Below are positions 43,611 to 52,442 of a stretch of DNA of 64,000 nucleotides, one piece after another; within the stretch, counting starts at the first letter, position 1, and each line of letters starts with the position of its first letter. The DNA comes from Actinoplanes sp. L3-i22 (GTDB taxonomy: Bacteria > Actinomycetota > Actinomycetes > Mycobacteriales > Micromonosporaceae), in assembly GCF_019704555.1 (NCBI RefSeq), contig NZ_AP024745.1, forward strand, positions 3,294,501-3,358,500, written 5' to 3'. The notes under the pieces are model-generated. The model saw nothing but the letters and a program-made list of their open reading frames with translations, was not told the DNA's origin and did no database searches. Made by a program: the position numbers and the translations under genes.

Positions 43611-44609
43611 ATGTCTGCCCTGGACCGGGCCGTCGCCCGGGTCGCCGGCGACGGCGCCCGCGCCCTCGCCAACCGTTTCCTGAGCGTCTCCACCGACCCG
43701 TGCCAGGGTGACCCGGGAGCGCTCACGCTGCGCGAGGCCGCCGGTCGTGGCGACTGGCCGGCGGTGCGGGCGTTCCTGGCCGGCGTCACCGATCCCGGCG
43801 CCCGTTCCTTCTACCTGAGTCGCGTCGCCGAGGTGAAGGGCGCCCAGATCTGGCTCGAGCGCGCGGTCCAGGAGAACTCCGCGGACAACCTGGCCATGCT
43901 GACCTACGGCCTCCGGCTGATCGTCTGGGCCTGGGAGGCCCGGGGCAGCGGCGCGGCGGTCTTCGTCTCCGCAGGACATGCGCGCCAGTTCGGCGAGCGG
44001 CTGGCCCGGGCCGAGGCCGTGCTCGGCGAGGTGGCCGCCCGGAATCCGGGCGACCCGGACGCCTGGGCCGGGCTGCTCACCTGCAACCGGGGCCTGCAGC
44101 GCGGTCTCGACGAGGCCTGGCGCCGGTTCGACCGGTCCCGCGCGGCCGATCCCTACCACTGGCGCGCGCACGCGAGCATGCTGCAGCAACTCTGTGGCAA
44201 GTGGGGCGGCGACGACCAGACGGCGCACCGGTTCGCGGTCGAGGCGGCGTTCACCGCCCCCGAGGGCAGCGCGATCACCTGCCTGGTCCCGGAGGTGCAC
44301 ATCGAGATCTGGGTGGGCGGCGCCGGGCAGAAGCACATCCGTCGCCCGGACGTGATCGAGGAGATCCGCAAGGCCGCGGCCTGGGGGCCGGGCAGCCCGG
44401 CCTACCGTCCGTTCCCCGGCGACGCGGCGGTGCACAACCTGTTCGCCCGTGCCTTCATGAACGCGAAGGTGCCGGCCGAGGCGGCGCCGCACTTCGCCGC
44501 GGCCGGCACTCGGGTCGTCGGCCAGGTCTGGGCTGATGCCGCCTACTTCTGGCCGGAATCCCTGATTCACCTCTCCTACCTGAGCGAGCGGGCCAGGGCC
44601 TCTCGCTGA
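43611..44609 (+). CDS. Uncharacterised helical protein (TPR-like)
   Basis: I do not recognise this 332-residue protein. It is predicted mostly helical and soluble, with segments such as VLGEVAARNPGDPDAWAGLL that recall tetratricopeptide repeats. ALTLREAAGRGDWPAVRAFL and MLQQLCGKWGGDDQTAHRFA are other notable helices. The start may be ATG 43611 or GTG 43605. It lies between the chitinase repeat array and the alpha/beta hydrolase promoter and appears to stand alone. Codon bias matches that of its neighbours, so it is probably a real gene of unknown function. Confidence 0.75.
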   Translation: MSALDRAVARVAGDGARALANRFLSVSTDPCQGDPGALTLREAAGRGDWPAVRAFLAGVTDPGARSFYLSRVAEVKGAQIWLERAVQENSADNLAMLTYGLRLIVWAWEARGSGAAVFVSAGHARQFGERLARAEAVLGEVAARNPGDPDAWAGLLTCNRGLQRGLDEAWRRFDRSRAADPYHWRAHASMLQQLCGKWGGDDQTAHRFAVEAAFTAPEGSAITCLVPEVHIEIWVGGAGQKHIRRPDVIEEIRKAAAWGPGSPAYRPFPGDAAVHNLFARAFMNAKVPAEAAPHFAAAGTRVVGQVWADAAYFWPESLIHLSYLSERARASR

Positions 44610-44660
44610 CCGGCCGGTCCTTCTCGTCGATGGTTTTCCCGGCCTGCCCCTATCGCGTCG

Positions 44661-44689
44661 TTGACATGCGGGAAAGGGCTTTCTAGGGT
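44661..44689 (+). promoter_or_regulatory. Sigma-70-type promoter of the alpha/beta hydrolase gene
   Basis: TTGACA (44661-44666) and TAGGGT (44684-44689) are separated by 17 bp. The hydrolase ATG at 44717 lies 27 bp downstream with a GAGGAGGAAT ribosome site. Confidence 0.75.
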
Positions 44690-44716
44690 CGGGAGTCAAT
44701 CGATGAGGAGGAATCT

Positions 44717-45967
44717 ATGAAGCGGCGCTCCCTGATCTCGATTCCCGCGGCGACCCTGGCCACCGGCCTGACCGACCCGTCCGTTGCGGCGGCGGCCGGG
44801 TTCCCCGTTACCGGGTCCGAGGCCGCCGGGTTCTCCGTCGCCGGGTCCGAGGCCGCCGGGTTCTCCCTTGCAGGGTCCGAGGCGGGCGAGTTTGAAAGTC
44901 CGGCCGTGATCGATGGCAACCTGCCGGTCTTCCACGACCGTCTAAGGGATGAGCTCGACTTCCCGCTCGCCTGGCCGAAAAGCCGCGAGCGGGACTTCCG
45001 CACCTGGAAGCGCCGGGCCCGCGCCAAGGTCGAGGAGCTGCTCTGGCAGCCCGAGGACCGCACTCCCTTCAACGTGGAGGTCATCGATGAGCAGCCAGGG
45101 AACGGATTTCGCCGGCGGCAGCTGGTCTTCGACGTCACGCGGCACAGCCGGGTCCGGGCGACCATGCTCGTCCCGGAGGGCGCCGGGCCGTTCCCCGCCG
45201 CGTTGCTGCTGCACGACCACGGGGCGAAGTTCGACATCGGCAAGGAGAAGATGATCGAGCCGTGGTTCGACGACACCCGTCTCGCCTCCGCGCGGGCGTG
45301 GGCCGACAGGTACTTCAGCGGCCGTTTCGTCGGTGACCAGCTGGCCGCCCGGGGCTACGCGGTGCTCGCCGTCGACGCGCTCGGCTGGGGTGACCGGGGT
45401 GGCCTCGCCTACGACGGTCAACAGGCTCTCGCGTCCAACCTATACAACCTCGGCTCCTCGCCGGCCGGGCTGATGGCCCGGGAGGACGTGCGCGCCGCGG
45501 CGATGCTGGCCGGCCTGCCCGAGGTGGACGAGCACCGGATCGCGGCGGTCGGCTTCTCGATGGGTGGTTACCGGGCGTGGCAGGTCGCCGCGCTCTCCGA
45601 CCACATCGCGGCGACCGTCTCGGCCTGCTGGATGACCGGGATGAAGGAGATGATGGTTCCGGGGAACAACACGCTGCGCGGCCAGTCCGCGTTCTACATG
45701 CTGCATCCGGGCCTGTCCCGGTTCCTCGACATCCCGGACGTGGCCACGATCGCCGCGCCGCGCCCGATGTTCGTGCTGGACGGGGAGCTGGATCCGCTGT
45801 TCAGTGCGGCGGGGCGCGAGGTGGCGTACCGGAAGATGGGTCTGGTCTGGAACGCGCAGCACGCGCGGGACCGTCTGCTGACCCAGGTCTGGCCCGGTCT
45901 CGGCCATGTCTTCGTCGAGGAGATGCAGAACGAGGCCTTCGACTGGCTGGACAGCTTCCTGCGCTGA
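44717..45967 (+). CDS. Exported alpha/beta hydrolase (dienelactone hydrolase/acetyl xylan esterase-like)
   Basis: A 416-residue hydrolase. The N-terminus MKRRSLISIPAATLATGL with SVAAAAG looks like a signal peptide, possibly Tat-related given the RR. Three 10-residue repeats (AAGFxVAGSE) follow. The alpha/beta fold contains ALLLHDHGAKFDIGKEKM, the nucleophile elbow VGFSMGGYRAW, the acid in RPMFVLDGELDPLF and the final His in WPGLGHVF. The family includes esterases and carbohydrate deacetylases. Substrate unknown. A consensus-like promoter lies upstream, and large repeat arrays follow. Confidence 0.88.
   Translation: MKRRSLISIPAATLATGLTDPSVAAAAGFPVTGSEAAGFSVAGSEAAGFSLAGSEAGEFESPAVIDGNLPVFHDRLRDELDFPLAWPKSRERDFRTWKRRARAKVEELLWQPEDRTPFNVEVIDEQPGNGFRRRQLVFDVTRHSRVRATMLVPEGAGPFPAALLLHDHGAKFDIGKEKMIEPWFDDTRLASARAWADRYFSGRFVGDQLAARGYAVLAVDALGWGDRGGLAYDGQQALASNLYNLGSSPAGLMAREDVRAAAMLAGLPEVDEHRIAAVGFSMGGYRAWQVAALSDHIAATVSACWMTGMKEMMVPGNNTLRGQSAFYMLHPGLSRFLDIPDVATIAAPRPMFVLDGELDPLFSAAGREVAYRKMGLVWNAQHARDRLLTQVWPGLGHVFVEEMQNEAFDWLDSFLR
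44792..44881. repeat. In-frame 30-bp tandem repeat in the hydrolase gene
   Basis: Three 30-bp units at 44792, 44822 and 44852 encode AAGFPVTGSE, AAGFSVAGSE and AAGFSLAGSE just after the signal peptide. Confidence 0.93.
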
Positions 45968-45987
45968 CCCGAGCCGAGGCGGCCCAG

Positions 45988-46195
45988 CAGCCCGACGGCC
46001 CGGCAGCCCGACGGCCCGGCAGCCCGACGGCCCGGCAGCCCGACGGCCCGGCAGCCCGACGGCCCGGCGGCCCGACGGCCCGGCGGCCCGACGGCCCGGC
46101 GGCCCGACGGCCCGGCGGCCCGGCAGCCCGGCGGCCCGGCAGCCCGGCGGCCCGGCAGCCCGGCGGCCCGGCAGCCCGGCGGCGCGGGCGGGTCA
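45988..46195. repeat. 16-bp tandem repeat, about thirteen copies
   Basis: The unit CAGCCCGACGGCCCGG is repeated exactly several times, then drifts stepwise to CGGCCCGACGGCCCGG and to CAGCCCGGCGGCCCGG. It begins 21 bp after the hydrolase stop. The gradual change along the array is typical of unequal exchange or slippage. Confidence 0.95.
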
Positions 46196-46426
46196 CGCCG
46201 TCTGGCCTCGGGCTCGGGTGGTCCTGGCGACGCGGACGGGTGATGCCGCCGGGCTTTGGCGGGCAGCGCGGGTGGCTTGGCGGCGCGGGCGGTTCGGCGG
46301 CGCGGGCGGTTCGGCGGCGTGGGCGGCGCGGGCGGTTTGGCGGCGTGGGCGGCGCGGGCGGTTCGGTGGCGTGGGCGGCGCGAGCGGTTCGGCGGCGTGG
46401 GCGGCTCGCGCTTTCCGGCCTCGGGC
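46196..46426. repeat. Second low-complexity array between hydrolase and reductase genes
   Basis: From about 46262 to 46420 the sequence repeats GGCGGCGTGGGCGG, GGCGGTTCGGCGG and related units. No gene is seen in it. Confidence 0.8.
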
Positions 46427-46990
46427 TCAGACGGTCTGATAGCGCAGGTAGATCACGCCGTTCGCGAAGCGCTGCTGTTCGGCGAGCTTGAGGTCGAGGT
46501 GTACGCCCGCCGGCAGGAACCTGGTCCCGCCGCCCACGGCGACCGGGGAGATGAACAGCTGCACCTCGTCGACCAGGCCGGCGCGGAACGCGTGCGCCGC
46601 CAGATGCGGGCCGCCGACGCTCAGGTCGCGGTCGGCGGTGTCCTTCATGGCCTGCACGATCTTCGGGTCGAAGGCGCGCTCGATCCTGGTCCGCGCGGTC
46701 GTCGCGGCGTCCGGCTCGAGCGAGGTGGAGTAGACGATCTTCTCGGCCGCCTGCCACACCCGGGCGTAGTCGAGCACGGCGGGCGTGGCGTCCGGCCGGT
46801 CGTGCGCGTCCTCCCAGAAGCGCATCACCTCGTAGAGACGCCGGCCGTAAAGATAGGTGCCGATCGGCCGTTCCAGGTCGTTGACGAACGAGTGCACCTC
46901 CTCGTCCGGCGCGCTCCAGTCGAAATTGCCCTGCTCGTCGTTGATGTAGCCGTCCAGGGACGTGATCCCGGTACAGATCAGCCGTGCCAC
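46427..46990 (-). CDS. Dihydrofolate reductase family protein (RibD C-terminal domain type)
   Basis: A 187-residue cytoplasmic reductase of the DHFR/RibD fold. Conserved parts are ICTGITSLDGYINDEQGNFD, GTYLYGRRLYEVMRFWE, DRDLSVGGPHLAAHAF and LVDEVQLFISPVAVGGGTRF. Members of this small group are mostly uncharacterised NADPH-dependent enzymes. The GTG start at 46990 follows an ideal AAGGAGG. Its first 13 bp overlap the end of the acyltransferase gene upstream, so the two are co-transcribed. Confidence 0.9.
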   Translation of the reverse strand: MARLICTGITSLDGYINDEQGNFDWSAPDEEVHSFVNDLERPIGTYLYGRRLYEVMRFWEDAHDRPDATPAVLDYARVWQAAEKIVYSTSLEPDAATTARTRIERAFDPKIVQAMKDTADRDLSVGGPHLAAHAFRAGLVDEVQLFISPVAVGGGTRFLPAGVHLDLKLAEQQRFANGVIYLRYQTV

Positions 46991-48174
46991 AACGCCTCCT
47001 TCGGTCGCGCGGACTCCTCGACCCCATCCTGTCCCGGCCGAGGCCGTCCGGCACGGAACCGGCGGCCGAGTCGTTGTGTCGGCACCTCGACGTACCGGTG
47101 AGTGAGCCACGAGATGCCGAGCACCGCGGCCAGATACCCCGCCGCGACCAGCGGATCGGGCAGCCCCGACTCCAGGAACTGATGACCGATCTGGATCAGC
47201 ACGTAGTGCACCAGATAGATCGAATAACTCCACACCCCGATCAAGGACAACCACCCTGGGGTACGACGTTCACGGCTGAGCCGTCCGATCGCGAACGCCC
47301 CGCCGAACGTCAGCAGGGTGATCACCGACCGGGCCACGTACGTCGGGGTCACCGCGCCCAGCGAATGCAACTCGGCGACCCAGTTCACCAGCAGTGCCGT
47401 GCCGACCAGCACGATCGCGAGAATCGCCGGCCACCAGCCGGTCTGCCCCCGATCGGCGCGGTAGATCGCGGTCCCGGTGAACATCACCGCCACGACCAGC
47501 AGCCCGTCCCACCCGTGCGCCGGATCCTGACCGATCGCGAGCAGCGTCACCACCAGCCCGCCGAGAAGCACCCCACCCGCGACGACCGCGACCCGCCGGC
47601 GAGAGACGACAAGGCCGAGACCGATGACGATCACGGCGGTGACCGGCCAGACCAGCCCGGGGACCGGCCCGGCGAGCGGGGCGGTCGCCACCCCGAGTAC
47701 GGCGAGCAGCACCGCGATCGGCCCGCTCGCCCGGTGCAGCCGCACCGTGAACAGCGACGTGACCAGCAGATAGAACGCCATCTCGTAGGAGAGCGTCCAG
47801 AGCACCGCGGTGACCAGCGGTACATCCAGCAGGAACGGCAGCATGGTCATGTGCCCGACCGCCGCGGTCACCGGCTGTGACGACGAGTAGCCGCCCAGGG
47901 CGACCACCGCGGCGATCGCGACCAGGTACATCGGGTAGAGCCGCAACGCCCGGCTGATCCAGAACGCCCGCAGATCGCCGTGCCGTTCCAGCGACGCGGG
48001 GATGATGTAGCCGCTGACCAGGAAGAACAGCATCACCCCGGCCGGTCCGGCGTGCAGCCACTCGCCGGTGACCGCGCGCAGATCGGTGAAGACGTACCGG
48101 GTCAGGTGGGCGTAGAGGACGAGCAGCACCGCGACGGCCCGCAGTCCGTCGAGCCAACCCCACCGCCCGGACAT
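46978..48174 (-). CDS. Membrane acyltransferase (acyltransferase 3/OafA family)
   Basis: A 398-residue integral membrane protein that would transfer acetyl or other acyl groups to extracytoplasmic sugars or lipids. The family N-terminus is WLDGLRAVAVLLVLYAHLTR, whose late His is the conserved one. FFLVSGYIIPASLERHG, ISRALRLYPMYLVAIAAVVAL and WTLSYEMAFYLL are further signatures. About ten helices are predicted, with a hydrophilic tail of about 25 residues. It is followed by, and overlaps, the DHFR-like gene. Substrate unknown. Confidence 0.92.
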   Translation of the reverse strand: MSGRWGWLDGLRAVAVLLVLYAHLTRYVFTDLRAVTGEWLHAGPAGVMLFFLVSGYIIPASLERHGDLRAFWISRALRLYPMYLVAIAAVVALGGYSSSQPVTAAVGHMTMLPFLLDVPLVTAVLWTLSYEMAFYLLVTSLFTVRLHRASGPIAVLLAVLGVATAPLAGPVPGLVWPVTAVIVIGLGLVVSRRRVAVVAGGVLLGGLVVTLLAIGQDPAHGWDGLLVVAVMFTGTAIYRADRGQTGWWPAILAIVLVGTALLVNWVAELHSLGAVTPTYVARSVITLLTFGGAFAIGRLSRERRTPGWLSLIGVWSYSIYLVHYVLIQIGHQFLESGLPDPLVAAGYLAAVLGISWLTHRYVEVPTQRLGRRFRAGRPRPGQDGVEESARPKEALWHG

Positions 48175-48214
48175 CGGGCCACCATAGTGACCCGCGGCCC
48201 GCCGATCAACATCG

Positions 48215-48230
48215 CGTCGATCGATCGACG
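48215..48230. promoter_or_regulatory. 16-bp perfect palindrome in the acyltransferase/kinase promoter region
   Basis: CGTCGATCGATCGACG reads the same on both strands. It lies 41 bp before the acyltransferase start and 211 bp before the kinase. Further right GAAGAT and ATCTTC flank CGAC. Either could be an operator. Confidence 0.45.
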
Positions 48231-48440
48231 TGGCCGCCGGCCCCGGCCCGGACCGCCTCGGAATCCGTCAACACATTGAAGATCGACATCTTCTGGAATC
48301 GGCCACAACTGTTTGCCGCGATGTCCGTCCCGCGAGGAGAATGCTGATTCTCGGGTGAACTGAGCCGCGCGACCGGGGGTATCCAGGGAATAGGATCGGT
48401 CTTCCGGCCCGGAGGATCGAGGCGAGAAAGGGTTACGGGG

Positions 48441-50591
48441 ATGGCCGGTCAGGAAGCGCTCGGCCGTGAATACCTGCTGCACGAGGAGATCGGCCGCGGG
48501 GCGATCGCGGTCGTCCGGCGGGCCAGCCGGCGTTCCGGTGGCCCTCCGCTCGCGGCCAAGGTGATGCGGCCCGAGCTGGCCGGTGACCGGCGGGTGCGGG
48601 CACTGTTCCTGCGGGAGGAAGCCGCGCTCCGGGCCGTCGACCATCCCGGCGTCGTGCGTTTCCTCGATCTCGTCGTCGAGGGCGGCACCCTGGCCCTGCT
48701 GATGGAGTTCGTGGACGGTCCGGATCTGCGCCGCCACCTCGCCGACCGCGGCGGCCGGCTGAGCCCGGCCGAGACCGCGGCGATCGCGGCCCAGGTGGCG
48801 GACGCGCTGGCGGCCGCGCACGCGCGCGGCGTCGTCCATCTGGACCTCAAACCCGAAAACCTTCTTGTCGTACGGGGTACCGACCCGCCCGAGGTCCGGG
48901 TGACCGACTTCGGGGTCGCGGCCCTGCTGATGGACGCCGACCGTGGCGCCGCCGGGGGCACGCCCGGCTACACCGCCCCGGAGATCTGGCACGGCACCCC
49001 GCCCACCCCGGCCGCGGACGTGTACTCCCTCGGCGTCCTGCTCGTCGAGCTGGTCACCGGCGACCTCCAGGGCGACCCGGAGGCCCTCCCGCCAGAGTTG
49101 TCCGGCCCGGCCCTGTCCTGCCTGACCCCGGACGCCAGCCGCCGCCCGACGGCCCAGCGACTCGCCACCTACCTGCAAAGCCTGGTCGCCTCCGAAATCC
49201 TCACCCCCACTCACCCCTCACCCTCCCAGTCGTCGTCCGCCCCGCCTCCGCCCACAGCCCCGGCCGGCTTCCCGCCGGCCCGATCCGACCTCGCCGGCGC
49301 GGCGAGCGGGGGAGCGGACCGGGATCCTCAGATCACCCGGCAGACCACCGTGCGCGGCGCGGACGCCGGCAGCGGCCCCTGGGCCGGCGCATTCGCTGGC
49401 GCGCAGCCACCGTTCGCTGGTGCGCAGCAACCGTTCGCGGGCGCGCAGCAACCGTTCGCGGGCGCGCAGCAACCGGCAGCCACCCCGGACGCACCCGACC
49501 ACCTGGGCCTCTGGGCCGGCCAGCTCGCCGGTGCACCGTCCACCATCGCCCGCCCGCCCGGAGCACCGAGCCTCGGCCAGCCGAACGTTGGCCAGCCAGG
49601 CGTTGGTCAGCCGGGCCTTGGTCAGCCGGGCCCTGGTCAGCCGGGTTCCGGACAGCATGGCCTCGGGCAGTCGATCGTGTTGCCGGGCCCCGGGCAATCG
49701 GCCGCGTCGCCGGGTCTCGGGCAGGCGACCGCCAGGTCTGGCTACGGCGCCACGTCTGGCTACGGCGCCGCGGCCGGCCACGGCTGGAGCTCGTCGCCGG
49801 CCGGGGCGCGGGAGACGCCGCTGCGCCCTGGGGCGACACCTCCGGCCGTACCGTCGAATTTGTCTAAACCCGGCGGCGGAAAGCGGCGCTGGCACCGGGG
49901 GCCGCTGGTGACCCTCGGCGTGGTCGTCGCGGTCGCCGCCGCGCTGATCGGGGTCAACATCGCCACCGCAGCCGATCGGCGCGCCGACCAGAAGAGCGCC
50001 GCGGCGGTCGGGGTGACCAGCGCGCCACCCTCGCCCGGGGAAGCCGGCCAGGTCGCGACCCTGCCACCCACCGAGCCGGTCCGGACCGGCGCGAACACCA
50101 CCGCGCCCGCCCCCGTGCGGATCACCCTGGCCGGGCACGTCGCGGACGACGCCGGCACGCTGGCGATCTCGATCCGCGATCAGCAGGCGATCGCATACAT
50201 CTGTGACGGCAACAAGGTCGAGGCCTGGCTGAAGGGCACCGCCAAGAACGGTGACCTGAGCCTGTCCGGCAAGGACGGATCCCGGATCGTCGGCACGTTC
50301 GACACGGACAGCGCCCGCGGCAAGGTCACCGTCATCGGCAAGACCCACGACTTCACGGTGCGAACGGTGACGAAGCCGTCCGGTCTGTACCGGACCTCCG
50401 CCAAGGTCCGCAACGCGCAGATCAAGGGCTCCTGGATCGTCCTCCCGGACGGTCGCCAGGTCGGCGTCCTCCTCCAGGGCGCGAAGGCCGGCCCCGCCCC
50501 GGAACTGGACGTCGCCAACCGGACCACCACCATCGACGGCACCTCGGTCGCCGTGACCGCCGTCGACGCCGACACCGGCACCGGCTTTTGA
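48441..50591 (+). CDS. Transmembrane serine/threonine protein kinase with non-RD catalytic loop
   Basis: A 716-residue signalling kinase. The kinase domain (about residues 10-260) has the Gly loop IGRGAIAVV, the ATP-binding Lys40 in LAAKVM, the catalytic loop HLDLKPEN (residues 133-140) and DFG at 156-158. The usual HRD arginine is Leu134, so it is non-RD. A long Pro/Gly/Gln-rich linker contains two repeat arrays. A single membrane segment (LVTLGVVVAVAAALIGVNIAT, about 488-510) precedes an external domain of about 180 residues that I do not recognise (SGKDGSRIVGTFDTDSARGK). No PASTA domains are present. The DUF6529 gene starts 1 bp after the stop. Confidence 0.94.
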   Translation: MAGQEALGREYLLHEEIGRGAIAVVRRASRRSGGPPLAAKVMRPELAGDRRVRALFLREEAALRAVDHPGVVRFLDLVVEGGTLALLMEFVDGPDLRRHLADRGGRLSPAETAAIAAQVADALAAAHARGVVHLDLKPENLLVVRGTDPPEVRVTDFGVAALLMDADRGAAGGTPGYTAPEIWHGTPPTPAADVYSLGVLLVELVTGDLQGDPEALPPELSGPALSCLTPDASRRPTAQRLATYLQSLVASEILTPTHPSPSQSSSAPPPPTAPAGFPPARSDLAGAASGGADRDPQITRQTTVRGADAGSGPWAGAFAGAQPPFAGAQQPFAGAQQPFAGAQQPAATPDAPDHLGLWAGQLAGAPSTIARPPGAPSLGQPNVGQPGVGQPGLGQPGPGQPGSGQHGLGQSIVLPGPGQSAASPGLGQATARSGYGATSGYGAAAGHGWSSSPAGARETPLRPGATPPAVPSNLSKPGGGKRRWHRGPLVTLGVVVAVAAALIGVNIATAADRRADQKSAAAVGVTSAPPSPGEAGQVATLPPTEPVRTGANTTAPAPVRITLAGHVADDAGTLAISIRDQQAIAYICDGNKVEAWLKGTAKNGDLSLSGKDGSRIVGTFDTDSARGKVTVIGKTHDFTVRTVTKPSGLYRTSAKVRNAQIKGSWIVLPDGRQVGVLLQGAKAGPAPELDVANRTTTIDGTSVAVTAVDADTGTGF
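49391..49700. repeat. Two in-frame repeat arrays in the kinase linker (21 bp and 15 bp)
   Basis: From about 49391 to 49472 a 21-bp unit encodes AQQPFAG repeats. From 49576 to about 49700 a 15-bp unit encodes GQPxx repeats (GQPNV, GQPGV, GQPGL). Both periods keep the frame. Confidence 0.93.
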
Positions 50592-50592
50592 C

Positions 50593-51120
50593 GTGGCCCC
50601 GTCCGGCACGGCCTCGCCGGCCCGGCTGCTCTGGCTCCCTCCGTTCGTGGGCGTCGGTGTCGCGGTCGGCCTCGGCGTCTACGGGCGCCTCCATCACCCG
50701 TCGAACGTCTCCCTGTTCGGCTCGCTCGGCCAGCCCGTCGTCATCAAGGTGACCCTGACCAGCGCCGTCCTGGTCCTCGCCGTTGTCCAGCTGGTCTCGG
50801 CGTTCGCCCTCTACGGCCGCCTGCCGTCGCGCTCCTGGACGCCCGCCCTGCACCGCTGGAGCGGTCGGTTCGCCGTCCTCCTCTCCCTGCCCGTCGCGGT
50901 CCACTGCCTCTATGCGTTCGGATTCGGTTTCGACAGCCCCCGGGTCCTGGCGCATTCCGTGCTCGGTTGCCTGTTCTACGGTGCCTTCGCGGCGAAGATG
51001 CTGATCCTCGGTGCGCCCGGCGCCGGTCGTGTGTGGGTCCTGCCGCTGGCCGGCGGCCTGGTCTTCACCGCGCTGGCCGGCCTGTGGCTCACCGCCGTCC
51101 TCTGGTTCTTCCTGACCTGA
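50593..51120 (+). CDS. DUF6529-type membrane protein
   Basis: A 175-residue protein with five hydrophobic segments, including LWLPPFVGVGVAVGLGVYG, VIKVTLTSAVLVLAVVQLVS and LVFTALAGLWLTAVLWFFL. Histidines in ALHRWSGRFAVLLSLPVAVH and LAHSVLGCLFYGAFAAKML recall cytochrome b561-like heme sites, an inference. It resembles DUF6529 proteins of actinomycetes, function unknown. The GTG start follows the kinase stop by one base, so expression is coupled; the two products may act together at the membrane. Confidence 0.82.
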   Translation: MAPSGTASPARLLWLPPFVGVGVAVGLGVYGRLHHPSNVSLFGSLGQPVVIKVTLTSAVLVLAVVQLVSAFALYGRLPSRSWTPALHRWSGRFAVLLSLPVAVHCLYAFGFGFDSPRVLAHSVLGCLFYGAFAAKMLILGAPGAGRVWVLPLAGGLVFTALAGLWLTAVLWFFLT

Positions 51121-51413
51121 CCGGCCTTGCCCAGCGGCCCAGGACTCCGCAGGCCGGGCCCGGCCGGTTGAGGTCAGCGGGCCGGGCGGCCGATCGGGCT
51201 GGGCCGGTCGGGCTCAGCGGGCCGTGCCGTGCCGCGCCGTGCCGTGCCGTGCCGGGCCGTGCCGTGCCGTGCCGTGCCGCGCCGCGCCGCGCCGCGCCGC
51301 GCCGCGCCGGGTCGGGTCGGACCGTGCCGTGCCGCGCCGTGGCGGACCCGGCTGGGCCGGGCTGGGACGTTCGTGCTGGGTAGGCAAGGCTCGGTGGGCC
51401 GGGCAGGTCGGGC
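51121..51413. repeat. Pentanucleotide GCCGT/GCCGC tandem array
   Basis: From about 51222 to 51345 GCCGT and GCCGC units alternate in about 20 copies, with interspersed GGGCC and GGTCG variants. No gene is seen in this gap between convergent genes. Confidence 0.9.
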
Positions 51414-52442
51414 TCAGCAGGTCGGGTAGGACGAGACCGGCCACGCGACCGACTGCGGCTGCCGATACTGCTTGTCGAGGTCGATGTGATCGCCCATCAG
51501 ATGGTTCCGGCGCTGGAGCTCGGCCCAGAACACCGGGTCGAGATAGATCGCCGGATTCCACACGGACTGCGTCTGCTCACCGATCGGCCCCAGGTAGAGC
51601 AGAGCGTCGGCGAGCGCCCCGAACGGCACCCCGCACTCGCCGGGCAGATAGCCGAACTCCCCGGAGTCGGCGGTCGCCAGCCAGGTCCCGGCCGCCGGGA
51701 TGACGGCCCGCCGCGCTGCCGACGCCAGCCGTGGATGCCCGCCGGCGAGGATCACGTAGGCCCTCTCCCCGGTCTGCTGCTCGATCTGGGCGATCCCGCC
51801 GCCACCGATCGCTCCCGGCGGCGCGTGCTTCACGTGGTTGCTGCCGTAGAAGATCAGCGCCCGCCGGCCCTTCGCGAGCACCTCCCGCTTGATCACCGAC
51901 GCCATGTGCCCGTCCCGGTCGAGCTCCTCGACCTCCTTCCGGCTCCGGACCCGGGACCAGTCGACCGGCGGGTCGCCCAGGAGCACCCGGATCCGCCGGC
52001 TCGCCGGGAGCGGCCAGTTGACCGCCCGCACCGTCCGGTAGAACTGCTCGTAGCAGGGCGCGTCCAGACTCACCGCCGGTGACTGCGTGGTGTTGCGCCA
52101 GACCAGGCGCAGCTTGTCGTTCTCCACCGCCGGGCCGGCCACGAACCGGTCGATGGTCGGCTGGTAGAGCGCGTTGCCGAACTCGACCACGATGTCGTCG
52201 ACGACCTCGGGCAGGCGCGGATCGGTGAGCAGGACCTGCATGGCGTCGTGGTGCTCCTGCTGGCCGTGCACCTCGCCGACCGCGACGAGGCGGTGCCGGC
52301 CGAAGGCGGCCACCACCGCGTCGGCGAACGGGCCGGTCCGGCCGCCCGCGTCGGCGGATGGTGCCCCGGAGAGTGCGGCGGCGGCGCCGCCCACCCCGAC
52401 CGCGGTCATCAGGCTTCGTCGGCTCATCGGGTGCTCCAGCAT
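51414..52442 (-). CDS. Tat-exported ChaN/EreA-like (Tiki superfamily) protein
   Basis: A 342-residue exported protein. The signal is Tat-like: MSRRSLMTAVGVGGAAAALSG. The mature part begins with LVAVGEVHGQQEHHDAMQVLL, in which GExHxxxEH matches the metal-site motif of ChaN, EreA and Tiki relatives. Further conserved parts are DDIVVEFGNALYQ and ALIFYGSNHVKHAPPG. ATG 52442 and ATG 52427 are both possible starts; the second gives the cleaner Tat signal. The activity is unknown; relatives are erythromycin esterases, metalloproteases and heme-binding proteins. Confidence 0.8.
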   Translation of the reverse strand: MLEHPMSRRSLMTAVGVGGAAAALSGAPSADAGGRTGPFADAVVAAFGRHRLVAVGEVHGQQEHHDAMQVLLTDPRLPEVVDDIVVEFGNALYQPTIDRFVAGPAVENDKLRLVWRNTTQSPAVSLDAPCYEQFYRTVRAVNWPLPASRRIRVLLGDPPVDWSRVRSRKEVEELDRDGHMASVIKREVLAKGRRALIFYGSNHVKHAPPGAIGGGGIAQIEQQTGERAYVILAGGHPRLASAARRAVIPAAGTWLATADSGEFGYLPGECGVPFGALADALLYLGPIGEQTQSVWNPAIYLDPVFWAELQRRNHLMGDHIDLDKQYRQPQSVAWPVSSYPTC

